Below, in pieces: positions 1 to 7,805 of a stretch of 12,770 nucleotides of DNA (positions are counted from its first letter, which is position 1; each line of letters opens with the position of its first letter). Origin of the DNA: Sedimentisphaerales bacterium (GTDB lineage Bacteria; Planctomycetota; Phycisphaerae; Sedimentisphaerales; SG8-4); contig JAFGCA010000271.1 in the NCBI GenBank assembly GCA_016932895.1, positions 1 through 12,770 on the forward strand, written 5' to 3'. A program made the position numbers and the translations under genes. The notes beneath the pieces are model-generated. The model saw only the letters and a program-made list of their open reading frames with translations. It had not been told where the DNA came from and searched no databases.

Positions 1-2032
1 AACGCTTCATCAAGTCCGCTTCCCTGCTGCGGTAGTGGCGCAGTTCCGCGGTCATCGCCTGGGCCGACCCTTGCGTATCCTCTGCCTCTACGCCACCGGG
101 CGAATCGAGCGGCGCGGCGGCGTCACCGGCCGGCTCCTCGCGCCGGATCGCTCGTTGGAGCTGCGCCGCCTTGGCGTTGGTCAAAGCCAAACGAAGCCGC
201 AGTGCATTCGAATCGTCCGGCCCGAGACCGGCGACAGCCTCCTCGGCCTCGGTCACGTGCCCCCCGGCGATCAAGGTCTGGATGCGTAGCGCCCGGCTCC
301 TGGCACTGGGCCCGAACCGAGCCTCGAAATTATGAACGGCGCTGGCGGCCCCCTCGTACGACTGCACCTCCAACAGAACCTCCGCATAGTCCAGCAGCGC
401 CTCCGGTTTCGTATCGACAATGCGCGCGTCGAGGGCCGAGCCCAAAAACTCGATGACCGCCCCCGTTTCCGTTGAGCCTTCGAATACCTTGGCGAGGGTA
501 TAGGAGAGAAAAGCGTCTCCTTCGCTCGCGGAACCCGCCGCCTTAATCTGCTCGTACGCCGCATGCAGCTTGCCGACCGCCCTGGCGGTGTCCCCGCGAG
601 CCAGGTCCAGCATGCCTTGCCACATCACTACCTGAGGGTTCTCACCACTGCCGCGAATCTGCTCGATCTCACGCACCGCCCGTTCGGCTTTGGCCAGCAT
701 CTCCGCCTTGGCCGGCGTCGAGTCCTCTGACGACGTGATTCGCTCCACACAGCAGCGCGCCAGGAAGGAGCACAGCGCCAGCCGGTTCACCTGCTTGGCG
801 GCCTGGCGAGGCCCGGGTGTATTCTGCGCCTCCGGCAGATCCAGAGCGTTCTCGATCAAAGCGATGGCCTTCGACAAAGCGATGTCATCTCCATACAACG
901 AGAACTTGTGGTATTGCAGCCGCGCGGCCGACCGGGCTTGTATGACGCTGGTCTCATCGAGGGCGACGGCCCGTTGCGACTCCGCGATCGCCTGACTCAG
1001 CAAATCCTTGCCTTTGTCCGCATGGGAGTACATGGAATAGAGAGAGTAGAACAGCGCCAGGGTACCGTGGGCCTCGGCGCTGTCGGGGAATCGCTCGACC
1101 AGGGCCTTGTACTCGGGCTCCAGCGCCTGCAGCGCCGCACGCACCGTCTCGACACCGCCTCGTCCGGCCTGCTCCATCTTGTGCGCCAGGTAGCGGATAT
1201 GGGCAGAGGGGTCGTCTCCGGCGACGGCTTTTGCCTCCGTCAGAACACTCTCGCCGGCACCAGCGGCCTCTTCGTATGCGACCCTGTCGCCCCGCGACTT
1301 CGCGTCTTCGGCTCTCTGGAAATGGACCTCCGCCAGGTACCGGTACACATCGGTGCAGTTGGGATCGAGTTCCCGGGCTTTCTCCAGACTGTCCTGCGCT
1401 TCGCTGAGCAACTCTTCCGGCGCGGTGGCCGCACCCAGGCGCGCCAGCTCGAAAGAGGCTCGCCCCTTCGCGAAAAGCAGGTAAGGCCCCAGGGCCTTGA
1501 CGCCGCCGTCCCATCCGGGCTCTTCGGCCTCCCCAAAAAACGGCTCCCACTGCGCCTTGGGCTCCCGCAGCAGGTCACGGTCCGAGGCCAGTTCGACAAG
1601 GTCGCTCGCCTGGGTGTGAACCTCCTGCCAATACGCGCTGACGCCTTCACCGGTGCCGCTGAGACTGTCGGCAAACATGTAGCAGTACTTGAGACGACCG
1701 AGCCGGGCCCGCAGATTCTCAGGGGCCGACGTAATGACCTGCTCCCAGCACGCCAGGACCTTGCGCCACTGCTGCGTCTCTCGATGCACGTCCGCCAGCT
1801 TGAAGAGCAAATCGATCTTCTCCTCCGGCGAGCGCGAGTAGCTGTAGGCCCTTCCGTAATTCCGCCGTGCCGCGTCGTAATCCTTCGCGGCCCAGGCCGC
1901 ATCGCCGTCCGCGATGAATTGGGCCGGGTCCCGGCTCAACCGCAGAATGACGACCACCGCCCCCATCGTAGCGAGCAGCAGGACCGTCGATCCGATCAAC
2001 GCGACTTTCTTGTTGAGACGTTTTCTGGCCAT
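1..2032 (-). CDS. Membrane-anchored TPR-repeat protein (C-terminus beyond window)
   Basis: The frame is open for 677 codons from an ATG at 2032 to the window edge with no stop, so the C-terminus is missing. An AGAAAGGGG Shine-Dalgarno lies about 7 nt upstream of the ATG. The N-terminus is MARKRLNKK followed by a hydrophobic stretch (about residues 10-31, rich in L/V/I/A), which fits a single membrane anchor. The rest is almost wholly helical and TPR-like. Examples are about residues 40-125 (DAAWAAKDYDAARRNYGRAY, then LACWEQVITSAPENLRARLG) and a later unit with SLEKARELDPNCTDVYRYLA. An acidic, Pro/Gly-containing linker lies near the window edge, around codons 630-655. The gene is the last one visible in the exosortase operon, 127 nt after the EpsI gene. 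Large TPR proteins are common in exosortase/EPS loci and may scaffold assembly or export, but a specific function cannot be assigned. Confidence 0.85.
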   Translation of the reverse strand, partial: MARKRLNKKVALIGSTVLLLATMGAVVVILRLSRDPAQFIADGDAAWAAKDYDAARRNYGRAYSYSRSPEEKIDLLFKLADVHRETQQWRKVLACWEQVITSAPENLRARLGRLKYCYMFADSLSGTGEGVSAYWQEVHTQASDLVELASDRDLLREPKAQWEPFFGEAEEPGWDGGVKALGPYLLFAKGRASFELARLGAATAPEELLSEAQDSLEKARELDPNCTDVYRYLAEVHFQRAEDAKSRGDRVAYEEAAGAGESVLTEAKAVAGDDPSAHIRYLAHKMEQAGRGGVETVRAALQALEPEYKALVERFPDSAEAHGTLALFYSLYSMYSHADKGKDLLSQAIAESQRAVALDETSVIQARSAARLQYHKFSLYGDDIALSKAIALIENALDLPEAQNTPGPRQAAKQVNRLALCSFLARCCVERITSSEDSTPAKAEMLAKAERAVREIEQIRGSGENPQVVMWQGMLDLARGDTARAVGKLHAAYEQIKAAGSASEGDAFLSYTLAKVFEGSTETGAVIEFLGSALDARIVDTKPEALLDYAEVLLEVQSYEGAASAVHNFEARFGPSARSRALRIQTLIAGGHVTEAEEAVAGLGPDDSNALRLRLALTNAKAAQLQRAIRREEPAGDAAAPLDSPGGVEAEDTQGSAQAMTAELRHYRSREADLMKR

Positions 2033-2138
2033 CAATGTACCCCTTTCTCACGTCCACCGGAATCAGGGTCCCGTATCGCATGGACTCGTGTCGACAAGAA
2101 CCCACGATCCCATGAATGCCTTATGCTGCAGCCACCGG

Positions 2139-2170
2139 AAAAAGTCCTCCGACGTCGGCTCACTCCGACG
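2139..2170 (-). terminator. Possible hairpin plus U-tract at the end of the EpsI gene
   Basis: Read on the minus strand, CGTCGG and CCGACG form a perfect 6-bp stem around a 6-nt loop that contains the EpsI stop codon. Nine nt later comes a run of five T. The stem is short and the T-run is not adjacent, so this would be at best a weak terminator or attenuator between the EpsI gene and the downstream TPR gene. Confidence 0.25.
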
Positions 2171-2930
2171 CCCCCTCACGACCGCTCCATTGCGGCCAAT
2201 GCTCCTGCTCTAACACGGGCAGGATCGCCGCCAGAAGCCTCTCGCACGCTGCTACCGCCTCCTCGCGGGTGGGGGCTGCAAACCCCTGATTGAAAACCAG
2301 TTCGATCTTACTGAAATACGAATATTTCCCGAAAATGTTTCTGTTCAGAGCGATGCGGGCCTCGTCCCGGCTCGCCGCGTAGGTCCCGTTGACGCAAAAG
2401 AGATACAGCACGGGAAATCGATTCGCCACGTCCCAGATGCTCCCGCCGGCGGCTCCGAAAAGCAGGAAGCGGCCGCCGATGGTGCGCGTCCGACCCGCCG
2501 GTCCTACGGCGAAAGTCACCGCGTCCGTGGCCAGCCGCTGATACCCCCCGCCCGTGTAACACTCCTCCGGAACGTGGGGCACCCGGTCCGGCAGCTCGTA
2601 GTACGTGACAAACAGCAGCACGCTGCGAACCGGGCTGTTGGCCGGCGCGCACGGGTCCGTCACGACCCACTGAATGTAATCCGTTGTCCCCAGAGCCTTG
2701 AGGATCTCCGCGTTGCTGATTTCGCGCCGGTCCGTCACCACGTACGGAGCCAGCCGAGCCTCATCCAACTCGTCCAGCGCCTTCTGCAGGGGCAGGGGTT
2801 CCTTCTTGAGATAGACACCGAGCTGTCTCTTCGCCACCGACATGCCGACGCCGGCCAGCGCCAGGACCGCCACGCAAATCACAAACGCCGGCTGCGCGTA
2901 TACCGCGTTGTCTTTCTTCGTTCCCATCAT
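2160..2930 (-). CDS. EpsI-family exosortase-associated protein
   Basis: This 256-aa protein has an N-terminal membrane segment (about residues 13-31) followed by an extracytoplasmic domain. The hallmark is PHVPEECYTGGGY (118-130). It matches the Pro/Cys/Gly motif of EpsI-type proteins, usually of the form H-x-P-E-x-C-x-P/x-G-G-W/Y, with the conserved Cys at 124. EpsI domains are found either fused to the C-terminus of exosortases or encoded next to them. Here the gene is separate, and its ATG at 2930 overlaps the exosortase stop as ATGA, which indicates translational coupling. An in-frame upstream extension to 3101 exists but lies inside the exosortase gene, so it was rejected. A second ATG at 2927 could equally be used. 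The role is inferred to be in exosortase-dependent EPS or protein export; the biochemical activity of the family is poorly known. Confidence 0.88.
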   Translation of the reverse strand: MMGTKKDNAVYAQPAFVICVAVLALAGVGMSVAKRQLGVYLKKEPLPLQKALDELDEARLAPYVVTDRREISNAEILKALGTTDYIQWVVTDPCAPANSPVRSVLLFVTYYELPDRVPHVPEECYTGGGYQRLATDAVTFAVGPAGRTRTIGGRFLLFGAAGGSIWDVANRFPVLYLFCVNGTYAASRDEARIALNRNIFGKYSYFSKIELVFNQGFAAPTREEAVAACERLLAAILPVLEQEHWPQWSGREGASE

Positions 2931-3967
2931 TTCACGGTCCGCCGGCGCACGATCATGTTCTCGCCCGGCGCGTCGCCCGGCTCTTCGACAAACAAACTTG
3001 ACATGAACCACGCCAAAAAACCGTACAGGGCGAACGCCAGCGGCAGCATCGCCAGGCCAAGCCCATCGTGGTAGATGCCCTGTGTGTATTTCGGATGACA
3101 CAACACGTAAATAAAACCGGTCGCACTGACGCGGACGATGTTGCAGAAGACCGCGATGGGCACCGTGCTCAGAAGCAGGACCAGGCGCTGCCAGATCGGC
3201 CGCTCGTGCAGATAGGCCATGGCCACGCCCAGAGCCAGAAACGCCATCAGCAGGCGCATTCCGCTACACGCCTCGGCCACGTTCAGGGCCGGCTCCAACG
3301 GCTGCCCGTTGTATACCACGTCGATGACCACGCCGTTGGCCGTGGCCTCCACGCCGCCGACCAGGTTCAGAAGAACCGTCGCCACCGTGGTCGCGATCTG
3401 ACGCAGGGGCATCGTCAGCCCCACGTAGTAACGCCGGGGCAGGGGGATCGCAAACACCAGATAGGCGATCGGAAGCCAGGTGCACCGCAGCAACGCCCAT
3501 CCGCCGAGAAACAACACGACCGCCCCCAGCGCCGCTACCACGCAGAGCGCCCGCAAGTACGCGTACCCGGACGGACTGACAAGATTGAACGTATAGAATC
3601 CCATCGCGCCCAGCAGGAGCACGAGCCCCAGGTAATTCGGCCGGGTCTGTCCGGGCAGAAGCCGCCCGGGCCGGCGGGCGTGCATCAGATCCGTCAGAGG
3701 ATCGCCCGCGTACCGCAAAGCCAGAATGTCACCGCGTCGCTGGTTCACGAAATAGAGGCTGAAAAGAGGAATGAGAAAACCGTGCGACCAACTGGGATCG
3801 GTCACCCACAGACGAACGATGCGCTCAAGCTCCGGACGAAACAGAAAACACAGCAGCCCGCCCACCAGGGCGATCTTGATCCAACGGTGCAGTCCGAGCC
3901 CGCTCCAGCTTTGCAGTCCTGGATTCGCGGTGCCTTGGCCTGGAACAGAGCAAGGGTATTTTCCCAC
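2927..3967 (-). CDS. Exosortase (integral-membrane transpeptidase-like protease)
   Basis: This 346-aa polytopic membrane protein has about eight hydrophobic segments. It carries the complete exosortase/archaeosortase triad: Cys234 in AEACSGMRLL, Arg279 in FCNIVRVSATG, and His300 in IYHDGLG. The N-terminal WVTDPSWSHGFLIPLFSLYF block (residues 54-73) is also typical of exosortases. The family removes C-terminal PEP-CTERM-like sorting tails in the inner membrane and is tied to EPS production. A loop at about residues 80-110 (ILALRYAGDP to GQTRP) is hydrophilic. The gene follows the export lipoprotein by 18 nt and overlaps the EpsI gene by 4 nt. The start is uncertain. A GTG at 3967 is the only in-frame option before the first membrane segment, and it has only a weak GGAA 12 nt upstream. 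An ATG at 3986 overlaps the preceding stop but is out of frame. The exosortase subtype cannot be decided by eye. Confidence 0.93.
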   Translation of the reverse strand: MGKYPCSVPGQGTANPGLQSWSGLGLHRWIKIALVGGLLCFLFRPELERIVRLWVTDPSWSHGFLIPLFSLYFVNQRRGDILALRYAGDPLTDLMHARRPGRLLPGQTRPNYLGLVLLLGAMGFYTFNLVSPSGYAYLRALCVVAALGAVVLFLGGWALLRCTWLPIAYLVFAIPLPRRYYVGLTMPLRQIATTVATVLLNLVGGVEATANGVVIDVVYNGQPLEPALNVAEACSGMRLLMAFLALGVAMAYLHERPIWQRLVLLLSTVPIAVFCNIVRVSATGFIYVLCHPKYTQGIYHDGLGLAMLPLAFALYGFLAWFMSSLFVEEPGDAPGENMIVRRRTVK

Positions 3968-3985
3968 TATGATCGGAAGATTCCA

Positions 3986-5809
3986 TCAAAAGAACGACGT
4001 ACCGTAGTAATCGTCTGTGTACGCGAAATTGCGGTCATACACGAAACCGAAACCGTAGGTCGCGCGGAAGGCGTTGCGCAGAACGGCCCGCCACCGCGAG
4101 GTGGGATGCGTGCCGACGTTGATCAAGTCATTCGGCTTGATGAAGAAGTCGGGCGCCTCCCCCCGGGCGATCTTGTCCAGATCGACCATTACGATTTCTT
4201 CCTTCTTCTTTCCGACGCGGCGGACCACTTCGCAATACTTGGGCCATGCCAACGGCCCCAGCCCGCCCGCGGCGGCAATCGCCATCTTCAGCGTCATGGG
4301 CCGGCCCGTAATGTTGAAGTATCCGCTGCGATTTACGTTGCCCATTATACAGAACTCGCCGATGACGTCCACGGGCACGTGAATCGTATCCCCCGGCTTG
4401 ATGACGATGTTGTACCGGGGATCTCCGGCCAGCAGCTTGTCGGCGGGGATTCGCAGCAGACGCGTTTGGATGGCCTCTTCCCATTCCAGCTCGGCCGGCA
4501 GCTTCTCGTCCTCCAGCGGCAGCGTCGGACCGCGCGGCTCGACGGCGGCCGGCGGCCGCTGCGGCACCGCTTCGCCCTTGATCACCGGAACCCACTGCCC
4601 GTCTCGAAGCACCCATTCGATCTCTTCACTCGCGCCGGGCCCCGCGGCGGCCTGCGGGGCAGTCGGACGCGTCTCGCCCGGACCGGCCTCCACCGGAATC
4701 GCCACCCATTTGCCATTGCGAAAGACCCACTCGACCCGTGGGCCCTCTCGCGCGGTATCCCGCTGTTGTGGTGCCTCCGCCGGCCTGTTGTCGTCTGCCA
4801 GCACGATCGGCGATTGCACGACGTCATCCAAGCCCGGTCTCCGATTCTTCCCAGGGTTCAAGAGGCGGAAACCACGCGGCAGGACGCTCGCCGAGATATC
4901 TTCATTGCTCCTCGGCGCCGGCGCTGCGGCCACGAGCTTTTCGCTGGCCGGCCACTCGCTGCGGGCCTGCGGTGCAATCAGGTCGAGCATCTCCCGTTCC
5001 AGCTCGAACGGTTCGGCCCGCTGGGTGGGTTCGGGAATCTCTCGTGCCGGCGCACGGTTGCCGAAGCTCTCTGCCTCCGGCCCGCCCGAGCCGGACAACG
5101 GCGCGCTGCGAGAGGTCTGCGGCTCGATCAGCTCCAGCTCCTCCATCGGCGGCATGGGAGTCTCCAGGCCCGGCGGCGCCGACGACGACGGCTCCTCGCG
5201 CCGCGAGACGTAGATGTAACTGACGTTGAACTGCATCGGGCCCCGGGCCGTAGCCAGCGCGTCGGTCAAACGAAAATCGTAGCGCGGAATCACGTATCGG
5301 TTCGGCTGCGCCACCCCGTCGCCTAAAATGGAAAACGTCCGCTGCTGCGAATTCAGCAATGTCACGATCACCGAGGGTTCCTTCAGGATGCCGGGAGAGA
5401 GAATCTGCCGGATCTCTTCCTCAAGCTGGGTTTCCGTCAGTCCCCCCGCCCGTATGACGCCGACCTCCGGAATCGATATCTTGCCGCTCTCGGAGACGAT
5501 GTAGTCGTTCACCATGTGGGCCCCCTCCTGGAGCAGCTCGAAGATGGAGATGCGCACGATGTCGCCGGCTCCCAGCGCGTAGTCCCCTTCGCTCGCGACG
5601 ATATCCTCGGGCCGGGGCTCTTCGGCGTTTTCCCACGCCACCGGCGCCTCTTCCGCCACGCCCAGGGAATCCAGAATGAGGTTCACCGCGGGCGTCGGGC
5701 GGAAGCGCCCGATCTGCGCCGGGTCGAGCAGCCGGTTGTCACACCCGGCAAAACCGAGCGCGAACCCCGCCGCCACAAACCACAAGCCCGCTCTGCGAAG
5801 ACCATTCAT
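3986..5809 (-). CDS. Wza-like polysaccharide export outer-membrane lipoprotein (SLBB domains)
   Basis: This 607-aa protein begins with a lipoprotein signal (MNGLRRAGLWFVAAGFALGFAGC) with a lipobox ending at Cys23. The polysaccharide-export domain spans about residues 75-150 (DYALGAGDIVRISIFEL, then SESGKISIPEVGVIRAGGLT). A first SLBB-like segment lies at about 158-190 (FSILGDGVAQPNRYVI). A second export/SLBB segment lies at about 464-565 (YNIVIKPGDTIHVPV, then FCIMGNVNRSGYFNI and MAIAAAGGLGPLAWP). Between them is a hydrophilic Pro/Glu/Arg-rich insert (about 205-440) that makes the protein much longer than typical Wza (about 350-380 aa). The insert contains two copies of an E-W-V-x-R-x-G-x-W-V motif. 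The protein ends in Phe, as many outer-membrane proteins do. The ATG at 5809 has AAAGGAG about 10 nt upstream. This is the first gene of the exosortase operon and presumably forms its export channel. Confidence 0.92.
   Translation of the reverse strand: MNGLRRAGLWFVAAGFALGFAGCDNRLLDPAQIGRFRPTPAVNLILDSLGVAEEAPVAWENAEEPRPEDIVASEGDYALGAGDIVRISIFELLQEGAHMVNDYIVSESGKISIPEVGVIRAGGLTETQLEEEIRQILSPGILKEPSVIVTLLNSQQRTFSILGDGVAQPNRYVIPRYDFRLTDALATARGPMQFNVSYIYVSRREEPSSSAPPGLETPMPPMEELELIEPQTSRSAPLSGSGGPEAESFGNRAPAREIPEPTQRAEPFELEREMLDLIAPQARSEWPASEKLVAAAPAPRSNEDISASVLPRGFRLLNPGKNRRPGLDDVVQSPIVLADDNRPAEAPQQRDTAREGPRVEWVFRNGKWVAIPVEAGPGETRPTAPQAAAGPGASEEIEWVLRDGQWVPVIKGEAVPQRPPAAVEPRGPTLPLEDEKLPAELEWEEAIQTRLLRIPADKLLAGDPRYNIVIKPGDTIHVPVDVIGEFCIMGNVNRSGYFNITGRPMTLKMAIAAAGGLGPLAWPKYCEVVRRVGKKKEEIVMVDLDKIARGEAPDFFIKPNDLINVGTHPTSRWRAVLRNAFRATYGFGFVYDRNFAYTDDYYGTSFF
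4574..4738 (-). repeat. Two-copy EWVxRxGxWV peptide repeat inside the export lipoprotein
   Basis: Residues 358-374 (RVEWVFRNGKWVAIPVE) and 397-412 (EIEWVLRDGQWVPVIK) are two copies of one motif. They are separated by a Pro/Ala/Gly-rich linker and sit inside the hydrophilic insert between the two SLBB regions. The repeat is clear at the protein level and weaker at the nucleotide level, which points to an old duplication kept by selection. Confidence 0.7.
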
Positions 5810-5810
5810 A

Positions 5811-5840
5811 TACCCGACACTCCTTTACCCGATACTCCTC
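5811..5840 (-). promoter_or_regulatory. Tandem 15-bp repeat duplicating the Shine-Dalgarno of the export lipoprotein
   Basis: On the plus strand, TACCCGACACTCCT (5811-5824) is followed at a 15-bp period by TACCCGATACTCCT (5826-5839), with one mismatch. Read on the minus strand, this gives two purine-rich ribosome-binding-like cores in a row (GAGGAG, then AAAGGAG) upstream of the ATG at 5809. The proximal one is at a normal distance. Confidence 0.55.
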
Positions 5841-6302
5841 ACCAGTCCGCGATCTCGTATCTTCTCAGGAGATTCTGAACCGATAGCACGTTATTGAGCC
5901 CTTTGATGAAGTTTATCGGTTGCCTCTATCGCCCGCTTAAGCTTTTTGCGGCCCCCAAGGCCGAATATCGCCGCAAAATCGAATCGTCGCCGGCCGCACG
6001 CTGTCAGGGCCCCTTTTCAGCGAAATGTCACGAGACCTATAATCCTGGCATTGTCAGGCCAGTGAACGGACCCAATGAAGTTATGCCCATTGCGCCGCCG
6101 ACATCCCTCTCCGCGCCGTGATCGCGATCCCAGTACTGAAACGGTCCTCTTCGGCCAGGCGGCGGCCCTTTTCCACTGTCAATCGCAAATCCATCGCGCT
6201 TGCCCTTTCCAAAGTCCCGGCTGCGCTGCATAATACCCATTCTTCGATGAAGCCAAGGCTCGCGCGTTATGACACCGCGTGACCGGTCGGCTGGATGCTC
6301 GA
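5841..6302. other. Divergent intergenic region with inverted repeats
   Basis: No convincing gene was seen here. The region separates the minus-strand exosortase operon from the plus-strand sulfatase, so it must hold both promoters. It contains a perfect 9-bp inverted repeat (5944-5952 / 5970-5978), a 10-bp palindrome GATCGCGATC (6120-6129) and a consensus-like TATAAT at 6038-6043 on the plus strand. That hexamer has only a weak -35 (TTTCAG, about 18 nt upstream), so the promoter assignment is tentative. Confidence 0.5.
5944..5978. repeat. Perfect 9-bp inverted repeat in the divergent promoter region
   Basis: TTTTGCGGC (5944-5952) and GCCGCAAAA (5970-5978) are exact reverse complements separated by 17 nt. 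Neither strand has a T-run after the 3' arm, so it does not look like an intrinsic terminator. It could be an operator for a dimeric regulator or an RNA hairpin in a 5' leader. Confidence 0.5.
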
Positions 6303-6309
6303 AAGGAGG
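6303..6309 (+). promoter_or_regulatory. Strong Shine-Dalgarno of the sulfatase
   Basis: AAGGAGG lies 10 nt before the ATG at 6320 and 4 nt before an in-frame GTG at 6314. It rules out the longer reading from 6269, which would place this site inside the coding sequence. It leaves ATG 6320 (preferred) or GTG 6314, a difference of two residues. Confidence 0.7.
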
Positions 6310-6319
6310 AACAGTGAGA

Positions 6320-7762
6320 ATGGAACGACGAGATTTCCTTAGAACCGGTGCGGCCGCTGCGACCGGAATACTGACAGGGTTGGCGCGCATACCGTACGCT
6401 CGCGCGAACGCCGGCAGAGGCGCAGCTCGCCCCAACATCCTGTTCATCATGAGCGACGATCATGCCTCCCACGCAATCGGCGCTTATGGCAGCGAGGTCA
6501 ACCAGACACCGCACATCGACCGCCTCGCCCGGGAAGGCATGCGGTTCGAGAATTGCTTCTGCACCAACAGCATCTGCGCGCCGAGCCGCGCCGTCATCCT
6601 CACCGGGAAATACAGTCATCTCAACGGTGTGCCGGACAACCTCCGGACGTTCGACGGCAGTCAGCAGACCCTGCCGAAACTGCTTCGCGAGGCCGGCTAT
6701 CAGACTGCCATCGTCGGCAAGTGGCATCTCAAGAGCGCGCCGACGGGCTTTGACTACAGCAACATCCTGCCCGGCCAGGGCCAGTATCACAATCCCGTCA
6801 TGATCGAGAACGGCGTCCGAACCACGCATACCGGATACGTCACCGACCTGATCACCGACAGTGCCCTTCAGTGGCTCCGCAATCGCGAAAGCGACAAGCC
6901 CTTCTTCATGATGCTCCATCACAAGGCCCCTCACGCCAACTGGGAGCCCGACGAGAGGCATGCCGAAATGTTCGCCGACACGGACATCCCTGAGCCCAAG
7001 ACCTTCAATGACGACTACCGGACGCGTACCGCACAGATTGCCAATCACCGTCTGCACGTCGGGCCCAGGCAATGGGAGCTTCACTTCCAGCGTTTCGGCC
7101 AAATCCCGGCCGGCATGACCGAACAAGAGACCAGGGAATGGGTCTACCAGGTGTATATGAAACACTACCTGCGTTGCATCGCCTCGGTTGACGACAACGT
7201 GGGACGCGTCCTCGATTATCTGGACGAGGCCGGACTGAGCGACAACACCATCGTCGTGTACACGTCCGACCAGGGTTTCTTCCTGGGCGACCACGGCCTC
7301 TACGACAAGCGGTTCATGTACGAGCACGCCTTGCGCATGCCGCTGCTGGTGCGGTACCCGCGGGAAATCGCAGCGAGCTCGACCTCGGACCGGATCGTGC
7401 TGAATCTGGATTTCGCCGCGACCCTGCTGGATTACGCCGATGTCACGATCCCGGGTGACATCCAGGGGCGAAGCTTCCGCGCCATCGGCAAGGGCCGCAC
7501 CCCCGCCAACTGGCGCCGCGCCATGTACTATCGCTTCTACGAGAAGGCCTTCGGCATCGGCCCCCACGAGGGGATCCGAACGCAGCGACACAAGCTGATC
7601 CACTTCCTCTACGGCGACAAGGGCTGGGAGCTCTACGATCTCCAGAAGGACCCCGACGAGACAAACAACCTCTACAGTCGCCCCGAAAATCACCCCCTCG
7701 TCCGCCAACTCAAGAAACAAATGGAAACCCTAAAAAAACGCTACGCCCCACCCTCCCCCTGA
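6320..7762 (+). CDS. Tat-exported formylglycine-dependent sulfatase
   Basis: This 480-aa protein hydrolyses sulfate esters, probably on a sulfated polysaccharide outside the cytoplasm. The N-terminus MERRDFLRTG is a twin-arginine signal with a hydrophobic core and a likely cleavage after YARA (about residue 29). The mature part opens with RPNILFIMSDDH, whose Asp46/Asp47 are typical metal ligands. The sulfatase signature CAPSR is at 86-90, and Cys86 would be converted to formylglycine. Other active-site blocks are GKWH (133-136), LHHKAPH (199-205) and SDQGFFLGDHG (316-326). The C-terminal ELYDLQKDPDETNNLY motif is typical of the S1 sulfatase family. Length is normal and nothing appears broken. 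No sulfatase-maturating enzyme is nearby. The substrate cannot be told from sequence alone. It stands alone on the plus strand, divergent from the exosortase operon. Confidence 0.95.
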   Translation: MERRDFLRTGAAAATGILTGLARIPYARANAGRGAARPNILFIMSDDHASHAIGAYGSEVNQTPHIDRLAREGMRFENCFCTNSICAPSRAVILTGKYSHLNGVPDNLRTFDGSQQTLPKLLREAGYQTAIVGKWHLKSAPTGFDYSNILPGQGQYHNPVMIENGVRTTHTGYVTDLITDSALQWLRNRESDKPFFMMLHHKAPHANWEPDERHAEMFADTDIPEPKTFNDDYRTRTAQIANHRLHVGPRQWELHFQRFGQIPAGMTEQETREWVYQVYMKHYLRCIASVDDNVGRVLDYLDEAGLSDNTIVVYTSDQGFFLGDHGLYDKRFMYEHALRMPLLVRYPREIAASSTSDRIVLNLDFAATLLDYADVTIPGDIQGRSFRAIGKGRTPANWRRAMYYRFYEKAFGIGPHEGIRTQRHKLIHFLYGDKGWELYDLQKDPDETNNLYSRPENHPLVRQLKKQMETLKKRYAPPSP

Positions 7763-7805
7763 CCACCACCTATTTGACCAGAAGATGCGCCGAACGAGAC
7801 GTGGA

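Noticed and set aside
908..2293. A 461-codon open frame on the plus strand
   Set aside because: It is a shadow of the TPR gene, and it runs across the junction between two real minus-strand genes.
2931..3101. Longer N-terminus for the EpsI protein
   Set aside because: The extension lies inside the exosortase gene and encodes a charged, Arg-rich stretch. The ATGA overlap start at 2930 places the membrane segment at the N-terminus as expected.
3068..5326. A 752-codon open frame on the plus strand
   Set aside because: It lies antisense to the exosortase and export lipoprotein genes, is rich in Arg/His/Gln as expected of a GC-rich shadow frame, and shows no family motif.
6038..6043. TATAAT as a firm sulfatase promoter
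   Set aside because: The hexamer is perfect, but there is no good -35 at the right spacing and it is about 280 nt from the start codon. It is only mentioned within the intergenic entry.
6179..7720. A 513-codon open frame on the minus strand
   Set aside because: It is antisense to the sulfatase, which has a full set of catalytic motifs; the antisense product has no recognisable domain.
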